Shown: piece by piece, positions 17,180 through 25,843 of the stretch
Position numbering within the stretch: the first letter of the stretch is position 1
How the letters are laid out: the number at the start of each line of letters is the position of its first letter
Source: Methylotetracoccus oryzae
GTDB taxonomy: Bacteria; Pseudomonadota; Gammaproteobacteria; Methylococcales; Methylococcaceae
DNA length: 64,000 nucleotides
Assembly: GCF_006175985.1 (NCBI RefSeq)
Contig: NZ_SRSH01000001.1
Location: forward strand, 186,001-250,000
Reading direction: 5' to 3'
Made by a program: the position numbers and the translations under genes
Notes under the pieces: model-generated
Databases searched by the model: none
Told to the model about the DNA's origin: nothing
Seen by the model: only the letters and a program-made list of their open reading frames with translations

Positions 17180-20100
17180 TGGCGGACATTGCCGAGCGCG
17201 GCTTCACGGCGAAGATAGTCCACCTCTTCATCACCTCCAAGCTCTCGCTGCTGCTGCTGATCGCATCGCTGCTACTCGGTGCCGCGGCGCTGCTTCTGAC
17301 ACCCCGCGAGGAAGAACCCCAGATCATCGTGCCGGTAGCCGACGTCCTCGTCCGCGCACCGGGAGCCTCGGCCGAAGAGGTTGAGAAGCTCGTCGCGACG
17401 CCGCTGGAGACGAAGCTGCGCGAGATCGACGGCGTGGAGTACGTCTACTCGGCCTCGCGCGCGGGCGAGGCACTCGTGACCGTTCGGTTCTACGTTGGCG
17501 AAGACCGTGAGGACAGCCTCGTCAAGGTGTGGAACAAGGTGATGTCGCACCGCGACATCATCCCGCGTATCGTGACCGACTGGTCGGTCAAGCCGGTCGA
17601 AATCGACGATGTGCCCATCGTCACGCTGACACTGTCCTCAGCCGATCCCACCTACGACACCGCAGCGCTGCGACGACTGGCGGACGAACTGTGCGACAAA
17701 CTCAGTGCAGTCGACGACACCGGTCGAATCACCGTGACCGGCGGCGAAACCCGCCGGGTGCTGCTCTATCCCGATGTGACGAAGATGTCAGCGCACGGCG
17801 TGACCTTGCTGGAACTGCTCGGGAGCGTCGGCCGCGCGAACGTCAAGCTGCAGGCGGGGACCTTCGACCGGGCCGGCGAACGGGTGCGCCTGGACGTAGG
17901 CCGCGACTACGTATCGGCCGACGAGGTCGCACAAACCGTGATCGCCAGTCCTTCGGGACACCCGGTATACGTGCGTGATGTGGCCCAGGTTGTTGATGGT
18001 ACGGAGGAGCCGGAATCCTACACACGAATCGGCTTTGGCCAGGCAGCGGCCCAAAGCCGTGAAATCGGGGAATCCACCGAAGCGCGCGTCGGTGACGAAC
18101 GTCAAGCCGTCACGCTGGGCATCGCCAAGCGGAAGGGGGCCAACGCCGTCACCGTCGCAGAACATGTGATCGAGACCATGGAAGGACTCAAGGGGAGTGT
18201 GATCCCCGAGGACGTCACCGTAACACTCACACGCGACTACGGTGAAACGGCTGACCACAAGGTCAACGAACTGGTCAAGCATCTGTTCATCGCCATCGCG
18301 ACGATCGTCGTGCTGCTGGCGCTGACGCTCGGTCCCAAGGAGTCGTTCATCGTGGCCCTGGCCGTGCCGATGACGCTCGGGATCACGCTGTTCTGCGACC
18401 TGCTGTTCGGTTACACGATCAACCGCGTGACGCTGTTCGCACTGATCCTGTCATTGGGTCTGCTGGTCGACGATCCGATCGTCGACGTCGAAAACATCTT
18501 TCGGCATTTCCAGCTGCGGCGCGAGCCGCCACTGGAAGCCGCGCTGACCGCCGTCGATGAGGTACGACCGCCGACGATCTTTGCGACCTTCACTGTCATC
18601 GTGTCCTTCCTGCCGATGTTCTTCATCACCGGCATGATGGGGCCCTACATGGGCCCGATGGCCTTCAATGTCCCGGTCGCGATGCTCATGTCGCTGCTGG
18701 TGGCTTTCACGGTCACGCCCTGGGCCAGCTACCACCTGCTGCAAAGCGAATACGGTAAACACGGCGACGAAGGCCTCGACATCAAGTCCAGCGGCGTGTA
18801 TCGCTTCTACGAGCGGACGCTGGGCGGATTGATCAAGACGCCGGCGCGTTCCGGCTGGTTCTTGCTGGCCATCGTCGCGGCCCTGGTTGCATCGAGCCTG
18901 CTTGCCGTGACGCGCCTGGTCCCGCTGAAGCTGCTGCCGTTCGACAACAAGAACGAGCTGCAACTGGTCCTTGATCTGCCTCGCAACACGACGCTCGAGG
19001 ATACTGACGCGCTGGCACGGGATCTCGGTGCTTATCTGGCCACCCTCAACGAGGTGACCGATTACGAAACCTATATCGGCATCGCCTCGCCGATGGATTT
19101 CAACGGCATGGTTCGCCACTACTACCTGCGTCATGGCGGCCACGTCGGCGAGATCCGCATCAACCTGTTGCCCAAGGAGCAGCGCGAGCAGCGCTCGCAC
19201 GAAATCGCGCTGCGGATCCGCCCGGAGATCGAGAAAATCGGCCAGCGCCATGGCGCGGTCGTCAAGATCGTCGAAAGCCCGCCGGGTCCGCCGGTGCTGT
19301 CGACCTTCGTGGCCGAGGTCTATGGGCCGCTGGACGCCGACTACCGCGAACTCGCTCGCGTCACCGAGACGGTGCGCACCGAAGTGACGCGAATCTCGGG
19401 GATCGCCGACGTGGACGATTATGTCGACGATCCCCAGACCACGGCGCAGTTTCGCCTCGACCGCAACAAGGCTGCGCTGCTCGGCGTCAGCGTCGCCGAC
19501 GTGGCCGAGACCTTGCGGGTCGGCATGGCGGGCACCGCCGCCGGCACTGTGCATGCCCCGCATGAACGTGAACCGATGGACCTGACGCTGCGCCTGAGCC
19601 GCTCCGACCGATCGGCGCTGGCTACCCTGACCAGTCTCAAGCTGCGCGGCGCCTCTGGCCAACTGGTTCCGGTTAGCGAGCTCGGCCACTTCGTGGAAGA
19701 ACCGGCGGACCTGACGATCTACCACAAGAATCTCAAACGGCTGAACTATGTGATCGCCGAGATGGTTGGCCGCAGCCCGGTCGAGGCCGTTTTCGACTGG
19801 TGGGACATCGAAACTGCGAAGCCGCTGCCACCGGGTTACACCGTCGACCTATCCGGCGAGGGCGAATGGAAGATCACGGTCGACGTATTCCGCGATCTCG
19901 GACTCGCGTTCGGCGCCGCGCTACTGATGATCTACGTGCTGCTGGTGGCGCAGACCGAATCGCTCGGCATGCCCCTGATCATCATGGTTGCCATCCCGTT
20001 GACCGTGATCGGCATCATGCCCGGCTTCTGGGCGCTCAACGTGTTCTTCACCGAACCGGTCGCCGGCTACGACACGCCCATCCTGTTCACGGCCACCGGC

Positions 20101-20418
20101 ATGATCGGCATGATCGCTCTGGCCGGCATCGTCGTCCGCAACTCGATCATCCTGATCGATTTCATCGAACGCCTGCGGGAGCAAGGCGCACCGCTCGCCG
20201 ATGCGCTGATTGAAGCGGGCGCCACCCGCCTGCGCCCGATCTTCCTGACCGCCGGAGCGGCCATGTTCGGTTCGTTCGTCATCACGCTGGACCCCATCTT
20301 CTCGGGACTGGCCTGGAGCTTCATCTTCGGCATCTTCGCGTCGACCGCCTTCAGCCTGCTGGTCGTTCCGGTCGTCTATTACCTGATCTATCGGAAAACG
20401 GCCGCTGCGAGTGCATAA
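17179..20418 (+). CDS. RND-family efflux permease
   Basis: A 1079-residue proton-driven inner-membrane pump of the AcrB/HAE superfamily, with full-length twin repeats of six helices and two large periplasmic loops. The N-terminus (TAKIVHLFITSKLSLLLLIA) enters the first helix after about 12 residues. The proton-relay pair Asp431-Asp432 is present in helix 4 (LLVDDPIVDVEN). The loop reading REEEPQI after helix 1 and the longer second periplasmic domain place it with the less-studied efflux permeases rather than with AcrB itself or CusA; no Met-rich metal motif is obvious. GTG at 17176 also reads in frame, but ATG at 17179 is preferred. Encoded with its own adaptor and TolC, so it should make a stand-alone tripartite pump. 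Confidence 0.93.
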   Translation: MADIAERGFTAKIVHLFITSKLSLLLLIASLLLGAAALLLTPREEEPQIIVPVADVLVRAPGASAEEVEKLVATPLETKLREIDGVEYVYSASRAGEALVTVRFYVGEDREDSLVKVWNKVMSHRDIIPRIVTDWSVKPVEIDDVPIVTLTLSSADPTYDTAALRRLADELCDKLSAVDDTGRITVTGGETRRVLLYPDVTKMSAHGVTLLELLGSVGRANVKLQAGTFDRAGERVRLDVGRDYVSADEVAQTVIASPSGHPVYVRDVAQVVDGTEEPESYTRIGFGQAAAQSREIGESTEARVGDERQAVTLGIAKRKGANAVTVAEHVIETMEGLKGSVIPEDVTVTLTRDYGETADHKVNELVKHLFIAIATIVVLLALTLGPKESFIVALAVPMTLGITLFCDLLFGYTINRVTLFALILSLGLLVDDPIVDVENIFRHFQLRREPPLEAALTAVDEVRPPTIFATFTVIVSFLPMFFITGMMGPYMGPMAFNVPVAMLMSLLVAFTVTPWASYHLLQSEYGKHGDEGLDIKSSGVYRFYERTLGGLIKTPARSGWFLLAIVAALVASSLLAVTRLVPLKLLPFDNKNELQLVLDLPRNTTLEDTDALARDLGAYLATLNEVTDYETYIGIASPMDFNGMVRHYYLRHGGHVGEIRINLLPKEQREQRSHEIALRIRPEIEKIGQRHGAVVKIVESPPGPPVLSTFVAEVYGPLDADYRELARVTETVRTEVTRISGIADVDDYVDDPQTTAQFRLDRNKAALLGVSVADVAETLRVGMAGTAAGTVHAPHEREPMDLTLRLSRSDRSALATLTSLKLRGASGQLVPVSELGHFVEEPADLTIYHKNLKRLNYVIAEMVGRSPVEAVFDWWDIETAKPLPPGYTVDLSGEGEWKITVDVFRDLGLAFGAALLMIYVLLVAQTESLGMPLIIMVAIPLTVIGIMPGFWALNVFFTEPVAGYDTPILFTATGMIGMIALAGIVVRNSIILIDFIERLREQGAPLADALIEAGATRLRPIFLTAGAAMFGSFVITLDPIFSGLAWSFIFGIFASTAFSLLVVPVVYYLIYRKTAAASA

Positions 20419-20456
20419 TTCGGTCGCCGCGAGCCCGCGGTATCGACTCCCGCAGG

Positions 20457-20876
20457 ATGAAGACCATGCTCAGCAAAACCCTCCGGGCACTTGCCCTCCT
20501 CTGCTGCACGTCCCTACTACCCGCCGGGCCCGCCTTTGCGGAGCTCACTGCCGCGGCGCCGGTAGCGCGCGTCCATCACGTCGTAATCGTCTGGCTCAAG
20601 GAGCACGGCAATGCCGATGCGCGACAGCGCTACATCGACATCAGCCGCGCTCAGGCCAAGCTGCCGATGGTCCAGCGCTATCAGGTCGGCACCGCTGTGC
20701 CCGGCGGACGGGAGGTCGTCGACAGTTCCTACGACGTGGCCATCGTCGCGAGCTTCGAAGACAAGGCGGCGCTCGATGCGTACCTGCAGCACCCCGAGCA
20801 CAAGCGCGTGATTGACGAAGGGCTCAAGCCCCTCGTGGACCGTTTCGTCGTGTACGATTTTGCGGAGGCGCCCTGA
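20457..20876 (+). CDS. Exported Dabb-domain protein
   Basis: A 139-residue protein with a signal peptide (residues 1-28, cleavage after AFA) and a Dabb (stress-responsive dimeric alpha-beta barrel) domain: VHHVVIVWLKEHGN at the start, the central SYDVAIVASFEDKAALDAYL and the final VIDEGLKPLVDRFVVYDF. Dabb proteins usually act in the cytoplasm; export is unusual. It lies 38 bp after the RND permease and reads the same way, so it may be the fourth gene of the pump operon. ATG at 20466 is an alternative start within the signal peptide. Function unknown; ligand binding in the barrel is typical of the fold. Confidence 0.82.
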   Translation: MKTMLSKTLRALALLCCTSLLPAGPAFAELTAAAPVARVHHVVIVWLKEHGNADARQRYIDISRAQAKLPMVQRYQVGTAVPGGREVVDSSYDVAIVASFEDKAALDAYLQHPEHKRVIDEGLKPLVDRFVVYDFAEAP

Positions 20877-20903
20877 CCGGCGCCACCGGCACGGAGCGAG
20901 GGT

Positions 20904-22142
20904 TCAGTCCAGCAGGTGCGACACCATACCGTCCGCCAGCTTGGGCTCGAACCAAGTGCTCTTGGGCGGCATGACCTCGCCGGCATCCGCAACGGCCATC
21001 AGGTCCGCCATGCTGGTCGGGAAGAGCGCCAGCGCCAGCGCCATCTCCCCTGAGTCGACCCGCCGCTCCAGCTCCGCCATGCCACGGATCCCGCCAACGA
21101 AATCGATTCGTTTGTCGCGGCGCGGGTCGGCAATCCCGAGGACCGGCGCGATCAGGTGGTCCTGCAACAGCGAGACATCGAGCCGTCCGACAGGATCGTT
21201 CGGCACGCGGTCCGGGTGAATCCGCAGCTTCCGCCAGCGGCCGTCCAGATAGAGACCGAATTCGCGCGGGCTGGCCGGTTGATAGCCCGCCGGAACCTCC
21301 TCGACCGTGAACGCCGCAGCGACCCGCTCCAACAACTTTGCCTCGGTCAACCCGTTGAGATCCCGGATCACGCGGTTGTAGTCGAGAATCCGCATCTGGT
21401 GGTCGGGGAAGCTGACCGTCAGAAAGTAGTTGTAATCCTCCGCTCCGGTCGCAGATGGGTCGGCTTTCCGGCGTGCCGCCGCGACGCGCGAGGCGGCCGC
21501 CGCGCGGTGATGACCATCTGCGATATACAAAGCCGCCAGCGCATCGAAACTCGCGGTGATCTTTGCGATCACGCCCGCATCACGAATCGTCCACAAGCTG
21601 TGGCGGACTCCGGCCTCCGACACGGCATCGGCTTCCGGCTCGGTGGCCGCAATGGCTGATAGAATCGCATCCACTTCCGGGCAAGCGGGATAGGCGAGCA
21701 ACACCGGTCCGGTCTGGGCCCCGACCGCCTCGATCTGTCGTACGCGGTCGTCCTCCTTGTCGGGTCGTGTGAACTCGTGTTTCCGAATGCGGTTCACATC
21801 GTAGGCCGCGACGCTTGCCGCCGCCGCCAGGCCGACCTGGGTGTGTTCGCCCATGACGAGCCGGTAGGCATAGTACAGCGGCTGCTCATCGCGCCGCAGA
21901 ACCCCATCCGCAACCAGCCGGCCCAAGTTTTCGGCGGCTTTGGCATAAACCTCGGGGGCATACAGGTCGGTACCGGACGGCAGATCGATCTCCGGCTTCG
22001 AGATATGCAGGAAGCTGCACGGCCGACCCGTGGCAAGCCCACGCGCCTCCTCGGAACTCAGGACGTCGTAAGGCGGGGCGATCACGTCGGGAGCGCGGCC
22101 CGGCGCAGGCCGCAGCGCGGCGAAGGGGCGTATCAGGGACAT
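20904..22142 (-). CDS. DUF1015 family protein
   Basis: A 412-residue cytoplasmic protein of the DUF1015 family, recognisable from the opening (FAALRPAPGRAPDVIAPPYDV), the SFLHISKPEIDLP segment near residue 43 and the central IADGHHRAAAASRVAA motif near residue 208 with its two adjacent His residues, which resembles a nuclease-like ParB/Srx-type active site. Members are sometimes encoded near serine-biosynthesis genes; none is here. AGGA eight bases before ATG at 22142 and an extended -10 just upstream support the start. Function of the family is not established. Confidence 0.85.
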   Translation of the reverse strand: MSLIRPFAALRPAPGRAPDVIAPPYDVLSSEEARGLATGRPCSFLHISKPEIDLPSGTDLYAPEVYAKAAENLGRLVADGVLRRDEQPLYYAYRLVMGEHTQVGLAAAASVAAYDVNRIRKHEFTRPDKEDDRVRQIEAVGAQTGPVLLAYPACPEVDAILSAIAATEPEADAVSEAGVRHSLWTIRDAGVIAKITASFDALAALYIADGHHRAAAASRVAAARRKADPSATGAEDYNYFLTVSFPDHQMRILDYNRVIRDLNGLTEAKLLERVAAAFTVEEVPAGYQPASPREFGLYLDGRWRKLRIHPDRVPNDPVGRLDVSLLQDHLIAPVLGIADPRRDKRIDFVGGIRGMAELERRVDSGEMALALALFPTSMADLMAVADAGEVMPPKSTWFEPKLADGMVSHLLD

Positions 22143-22169
22143 GAGATAATTCCTGCGTAAAGGGACACG

Positions 22170-22178
22170 ATTTTAGCA
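22170..22178 (-). promoter_or_regulatory. Extended -10 element for the DUF1015 gene
   Basis: Reading leftward, TGCTAAAAT (complement of 22170-22178) is an extended -10 box 28 bp before the ATG. No convincing -35 is seen, which fits an extended -10 promoter. Confidence 0.4.
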
Positions 22179-22258
22179 TTCCTCACACAGCACTCCGGCA
22201 CCCGGTGACAGCGTGGCGACCGACGCCCCGGGCCGATAGCGGAATGCCACGTCCCGTC

Positions 22259-22287
22259 TGGAAAAGAACGTACCATAGCCGGATAAT
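22259..22287 (+). promoter_or_regulatory. Candidate sigma70 promoter of the MCE/Mla-type operon
   Basis: TGGAAA (22259-22264), 17 bases, GATAAT (22282-22287), about 58 bp before the first gene of the lipid-transport operon. Confidence 0.42.
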
Positions 22288-22344
22288 CAAGAGCTGTAGC
22301 TCGCGCTCACCTTCTTTGGACACGGCCGTTCACTCATCTCCCCG

Positions 22345-23484
22345 ATGATCACACCCGACCCAGCGAACGGTTCGCGCGCCGCGCTCGAACTGCGCGAAAC
22401 GGACGGCGGCCCGTCGGTGACACTCACGGGGCATTGGAACCTGCGCGGTCTGGCCGCCGCCGGGCCCGGCCTGCATCAGGCGCTTGCGGCAATGGTCGGG
22501 AGGACCGAGCTGGAATGGGATCTGACCGGGATCGAAAGACTGGACAGCGCCGGCGCCCTGGTATTGTGGCGCGCGTGGGGCGCAGCGCTGCCTCCGCGCC
22601 GCCGGCTGCGGTCCGAACAGCAATCGGCCTTCGCACGCTGGGAGAACGGCAAGATCCCGTCCATGCGCGATGCTTCCCGTCCGGCACTGCCGCTGCCGCT
22701 GCGACTGCAACGCCTCCTGGCCGCGCTGGTCGACCATCTGCTGTCCTTCATCACCATGCTGGGACAGTTCGTGCTGGACAGCTTGCACCTGTTCCGCCGT
22801 CCCAGCGACACCCCGCTGCGCGAGATTTCCGCGATGATCCATGAGACCGGCGGCCGGGCGCTCGGCATCACGGCGCTGGTCGGCTTTTTGATCGGTGTCG
22901 TCGTGAGCTATCTGTCATCGTTTCAACTCCAGACCTTCGGCGCACAGATCTATATCGTCAACATCCTGGGGCTTAGCATCATTCGCGAACTCGGGCCGCT
23001 GCTGGCGGCGATCCTGGTGGCGGGACGCTCGGGCTCCGCGATGACGGCCGGCATCGGGGTCATGCGCGTGACCCAGGAACTCGACGCCCTCGAGGCCATG
23101 GGCATTTCCGCATCGCTGCGATTGATTCTGCCCAAGGTCATCGCGCTGAGCCTCGCACTGCCGCTGCTCGTCGTCTGGACCGACATCATTGCCCTTGCCG
23201 GCGGCGCGACCTCGGCCCAGTTGGAACTCGACATCGGCTTCCACCAGTTTTTCAGCAAGCTGCCGGAAGCGGTGCCGGTTGCCAATTTCGCGATCGGACT
23301 GGGCAAGGGTGCTGTCTTCGGCTTGTTCATCGCGTTGATCGCCTGCCATTTCGGCTTGCGCATTCAGCCGAACACCGAGAGCATCGGTCACGAAACCACG
23401 AACTCGGTCGTCGCCTCGATCACGCTGGTAATCCTGGTCGACGCCGTGTTTGCGATCGTGTTCCGCGGCGTGGGGATGCCGTGA
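22345..23484 (+). CDS. mlaE: STAS-MlaE fusion: permease of MCE lipid transporter
   Basis: A 379-residue protein in which an N-terminal STAS domain (residues about 12-95, containing LERLDSAGALVLWRAW-like core) is joined to an MlaE/YrbE permease (about 115-379). In E. coli the STAS part is the separate protein MlaB; here it is fused. The permease carries the family signatures GFLIGVVVSYLSSFQL, NILGLSIIRELGPLLAAILVAGRSGSAM and the EAA-like TQELDALEAMGIS (about 250). Mla-type complexes move phospholipids between inner and outer membranes. The stop overlaps the ATPase start by 4 bp (GTGA). Confidence 0.92.
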   Translation: MITPDPANGSRAALELRETDGGPSVTLTGHWNLRGLAAAGPGLHQALAAMVGRTELEWDLTGIERLDSAGALVLWRAWGAALPPRRRLRSEQQSAFARWENGKIPSMRDASRPALPLPLRLQRLLAALVDHLLSFITMLGQFVLDSLHLFRRPSDTPLREISAMIHETGGRALGITALVGFLIGVVVSYLSSFQLQTFGAQIYIVNILGLSIIRELGPLLAAILVAGRSGSAMTAGIGVMRVTQELDALEAMGISASLRLILPKVIALSLALPLLVVWTDIIALAGGATSAQLELDIGFHQFFSKLPEAVPVANFAIGLGKGAVFGLFIALIACHFGLRIQPNTESIGHETTNSVVASITLVILVDAVFAIVFRGVGMP

Positions 23485-24251
23485 CCACCGTACCCGTCAT
23501 CCGACTGGAACACGTCTGGACGCGCTTTGGCGACAATCTCGTGCATCAGGACATCAGCCTGGAACTCGGTCCCGGGGAGATCCTGGGGCTGGTCGGCGCG
23601 TCGGGGTGTGGCAAGACTGTCCTGATGCGGGAAATGATCGGGCTCCAGGAGCCGACCGAGGGACGCGTCTACCTGTTCGGCGAACTGCTGCAACAGGCGG
23701 GCATCGAACTCCGCCAGCAATTGCGGAACCGCTGCGGCGTGCTGTTCCAGGGCGGTGCCCTGTTCAGCGCACTGAACGTCTTCGACAATATCGCTTTCGG
23801 GCTGCGCGAGCTGAGGGTGCACGACGAAGACCTGATCAGCCAGTTGGTCTGCATGAAGTTGGCGATGGTCGGCCTGACCGCCAACGACGCGTTGCTGATG
23901 CCGGCCGAGTTGTCGGGCGGCATGATCAAGCGCGCTGCGCTGGCGCGCGCGCTGATCCTGGAACCCGAACTGGTGCTGCTCGATGAGCCGACCTCGGGCC
24001 TGGATCCGGTACTCAGCGAGGAGTTCGTCAATTTGCTCGGGGCATTGCAGCAGGAACTCGGCTTCACAGTGGTCATGATCACCCACGACCTGGATACGCT
24101 TGGGGATCTGTGCACGCAAGTCGCCGTGCTCTCGGAGCATCAGCTCGTCGCCCATGGACCGCTGGCCAGCGCATTGGCCTGCCCGCATCCATTCACGCGG
24201 CAGTTCTTCCACGGCAAACGCGCCCAGCGCGTTTTCGACCGGACCGGCTGA
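23481..24251 (+). CDS. mlaF: MlaF-type ABC ATPase
   Basis: A 256-residue ATPase powering the MCE lipid transporter. Walker A GASGCGKT is at 39-46, the Q-loop segment VLFQGGALFSALNVFDNIAF follows at about 87-106, the signature LSGGM at 144-148, Walker B LVLLDEP at 164-170 and the switch His in MITHD near 199. The GALFSALNVFDNI segment is characteristic of MlaF orthologues. GTG start at 23481 overlaps the permease stop; the next gene starts 1 bp after the stop. Confidence 0.93.
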   Translation: MTTVPVIRLEHVWTRFGDNLVHQDISLELGPGEILGLVGASGCGKTVLMREMIGLQEPTEGRVYLFGELLQQAGIELRQQLRNRCGVLFQGGALFSALNVFDNIAFGLRELRVHDEDLISQLVCMKLAMVGLTANDALLMPAELSGGMIKRAALARALILEPELVLLDEPTSGLDPVLSEEFVNLLGALQQELGFTVVMITHDLDTLGDLCTQVAVLSEHQLVAHGPLASALACPHPFTRQFFHGKRAQRVFDRTG

Positions 24252-24252
24252 G

Positions 24253-25176
24253 ATGACGAAGGAAAGTTACGCACTACTGACCGGCCTGTTTGTGATCGTC
24301 CTGGGGGCGGCGCTGATCGGGATCAGCACCTTCCTCGGCAGCTACGGCATCGTCCGGGACACCTACATCGTCGTGACCACGGACACGGTCTCCGGGCTGA
24401 ATGCCGAGTCGACCGTGATTTACCGCGGCGTGGCAGCCGGCAAGGTCACCGCCATCGATTTCGATCCGCAGGACGTGCGCAACATCCTGGTCAAGATCGA
24501 AATCAATCGGGGGCTGCCGATCACGCAAGGGACCTTCGCAACACTGCGGACCCAGGGCCTCACGGGCCTCGCTCAGGTGGAACTGAACGACAAGGGAGAG
24601 AACCCCGAGCCACTGCAGACACGGCCCGACGATCCGGCCCGGATCCCCCTGAGACCCTCGCTGCTCGACCGATTGACCGAATCGGGCGAGGATCTGCTGC
24701 CCAAGCTGACCCAGCTCGCGGACCAACTCAACAGCGTCGTCGGTGCAGAGAACCGCAGTCGCGTGCAGGCGATCCTCACCAGCGGCGAGATCGCCGCGCG
24801 AGACCTGGTTGCTCTGGAAAAGCGGGCTAACGACGTGCTGACCAGTATTCCGGCACTGACGCGGCAGGCCGGGCAGTCGCTGAGCGAAATCAGCACGTTG
24901 ACCGACGATTTTCGAGTCACCTCGAAACATGTCCGCGACGCAGCGGATTCGACCGCATCCTTCGCCCAGTCCGGTCGCGCCACGTCGGAAGCGATGCAGA
25001 CGATTGCCAAGCAATTGCTGCCGCGCGTCGAAACCCTGATTGGCGACCTGCAGCGAACCACGGACCAGATCCGACGCTTCTCGGCCACAGTCGAGAACGA
25101 CCCCCAAGCGCTGCTGCTCGGTCATCCCACACCGAATCCGGGGCCGGGTGAACCCGGTCATGAGGAGTCACCATGA
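24253..25176 (+). CDS. mlaD: MlaD/MCE-domain protein
   Basis: A 307-residue protein with one N-terminal membrane helix (residues about 8-30), one MCE domain (about 37-115; VSGLNAESTVIYRGVAAGKV is the typical core) and a long helical C-terminal region (about 140-290) rich in Ser, Thr, Asp and Gln that may form a coiled-coil needle. MCE rings sit on the permease and shuttle lipids across the periplasm. ATG at 24253 directly follows the ATPase stop. The single MCE domain plus long helical tail resembles LetB/PqiB-family and actinobacterial-like shapes more than the short E. coli MlaD. Confidence 0.9.
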   Translation: MTKESYALLTGLFVIVLGAALIGISTFLGSYGIVRDTYIVVTTDTVSGLNAESTVIYRGVAAGKVTAIDFDPQDVRNILVKIEINRGLPITQGTFATLRTQGLTGLAQVELNDKGENPEPLQTRPDDPARIPLRPSLLDRLTESGEDLLPKLTQLADQLNSVVGAENRSRVQAILTSGEIAARDLVALEKRANDVLTSIPALTRQAGQSLSEISTLTDDFRVTSKHVRDAADSTASFAQSGRATSEAMQTIAKQLLPRVETLIGDLQRTTDQIRRFSATVENDPQALLLGHPTPNPGPGEPGHEESP

Positions 25177-25799
25177 ACTGTCGATCCACCCGGATCTGGA
25201 GCGCCCTGATGCTCGCACTGACCAGCGTGAGCTGCTCCGTGCTGCCCGACCGCCCCGCACCACCCGCCGTTCACGACTTCGGCCTGCCGGCAGCGGACAA
25301 GCGCTCGGCAACCGGCGCATGGACGGCGGCAACGGTCACTGCACCCGACTGGCTGCGCGATCCAAGACTGCGTTACCGGCTGTTGTACCGGCAACCGACC
25401 CGTATCCAGTTTTACGCACTGGACCGCTGGATCGCTCCGCCGCCCGATCTGCTGGCGCAGCGCCTGTCAGCCGCCGCCGGCCCCGCGGGCTGCCCACTGC
25501 GAGTCGACTTGCAGACCTTCGAGCAGGTGTTCTCTCAGCCGGGTCAGGCCCGTGTCATCGTCGAACTTCAGGCCCGTGCGGCAGCACCGGGCGCCATCGC
25601 GGACCAGCCGTTGGCCGAGCAGCGCTTTGCGCTCAGCCGCCCCTGCCCGACCCCCGATGCGGCCGGTGCCGTCGCTGCGTTCTCACTGGCGATGGACGAT
25701 GCGGTAAGCCGGTTGGATACCTGGCTGCGGACGCTGCCCGCGGGCGTGGCCGGCGCCTGCCGCGGCGCACAGCAAGATTCCGGGACATCCGTTCACTAA
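25173..25799 (+). CDS. ABC-type transport auxiliary lipoprotein (PqiC-like)
   Basis: A 208-residue protein with an N-terminal signal sequence ending SVSC (Cys21), an imperfect lipobox because the -3 position is Ser rather than Leu. The mature part carries the PqiC/YmbA pattern: a DFGLP opening, WLRDPRLRYRLLYRQPTRIQFYALDRW near residues 60-88, and RVDLQTFEQVFSQPGQARVIVEL near 110-135. Such lipoproteins sit at the outer membrane and receive the MCE tube. ATG overlaps the MCE gene by 4 bp (ATGA), so it completes the four-gene transporter. No MlaC-type soluble shuttle is present, consistent with a needle-type rather than a ferry-type system. Confidence 0.82.
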   Translation: MNCRSTRIWSALMLALTSVSCSVLPDRPAPPAVHDFGLPAADKRSATGAWTAATVTAPDWLRDPRLRYRLLYRQPTRIQFYALDRWIAPPPDLLAQRLSAAAGPAGCPLRVDLQTFEQVFSQPGQARVIVELQARAAAPGAIADQPLAEQRFALSRPCPTPDAAGAVAAFSLAMDDAVSRLDTWLRTLPAGVAGACRGAQQDSGTSVH

Positions 25800-25843
25800 T
25801 CACCTATTCGCTGCGCGTCTGGCGCGCATGGGCTCTGCTTTCC

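Noticed and set aside
18451-19725. 424-codon leftward open frame inside the RND permease gene
   Set aside because: Wholly antisense to a conserved pump gene, with an Arg/Gln/His-rich shadow composition.
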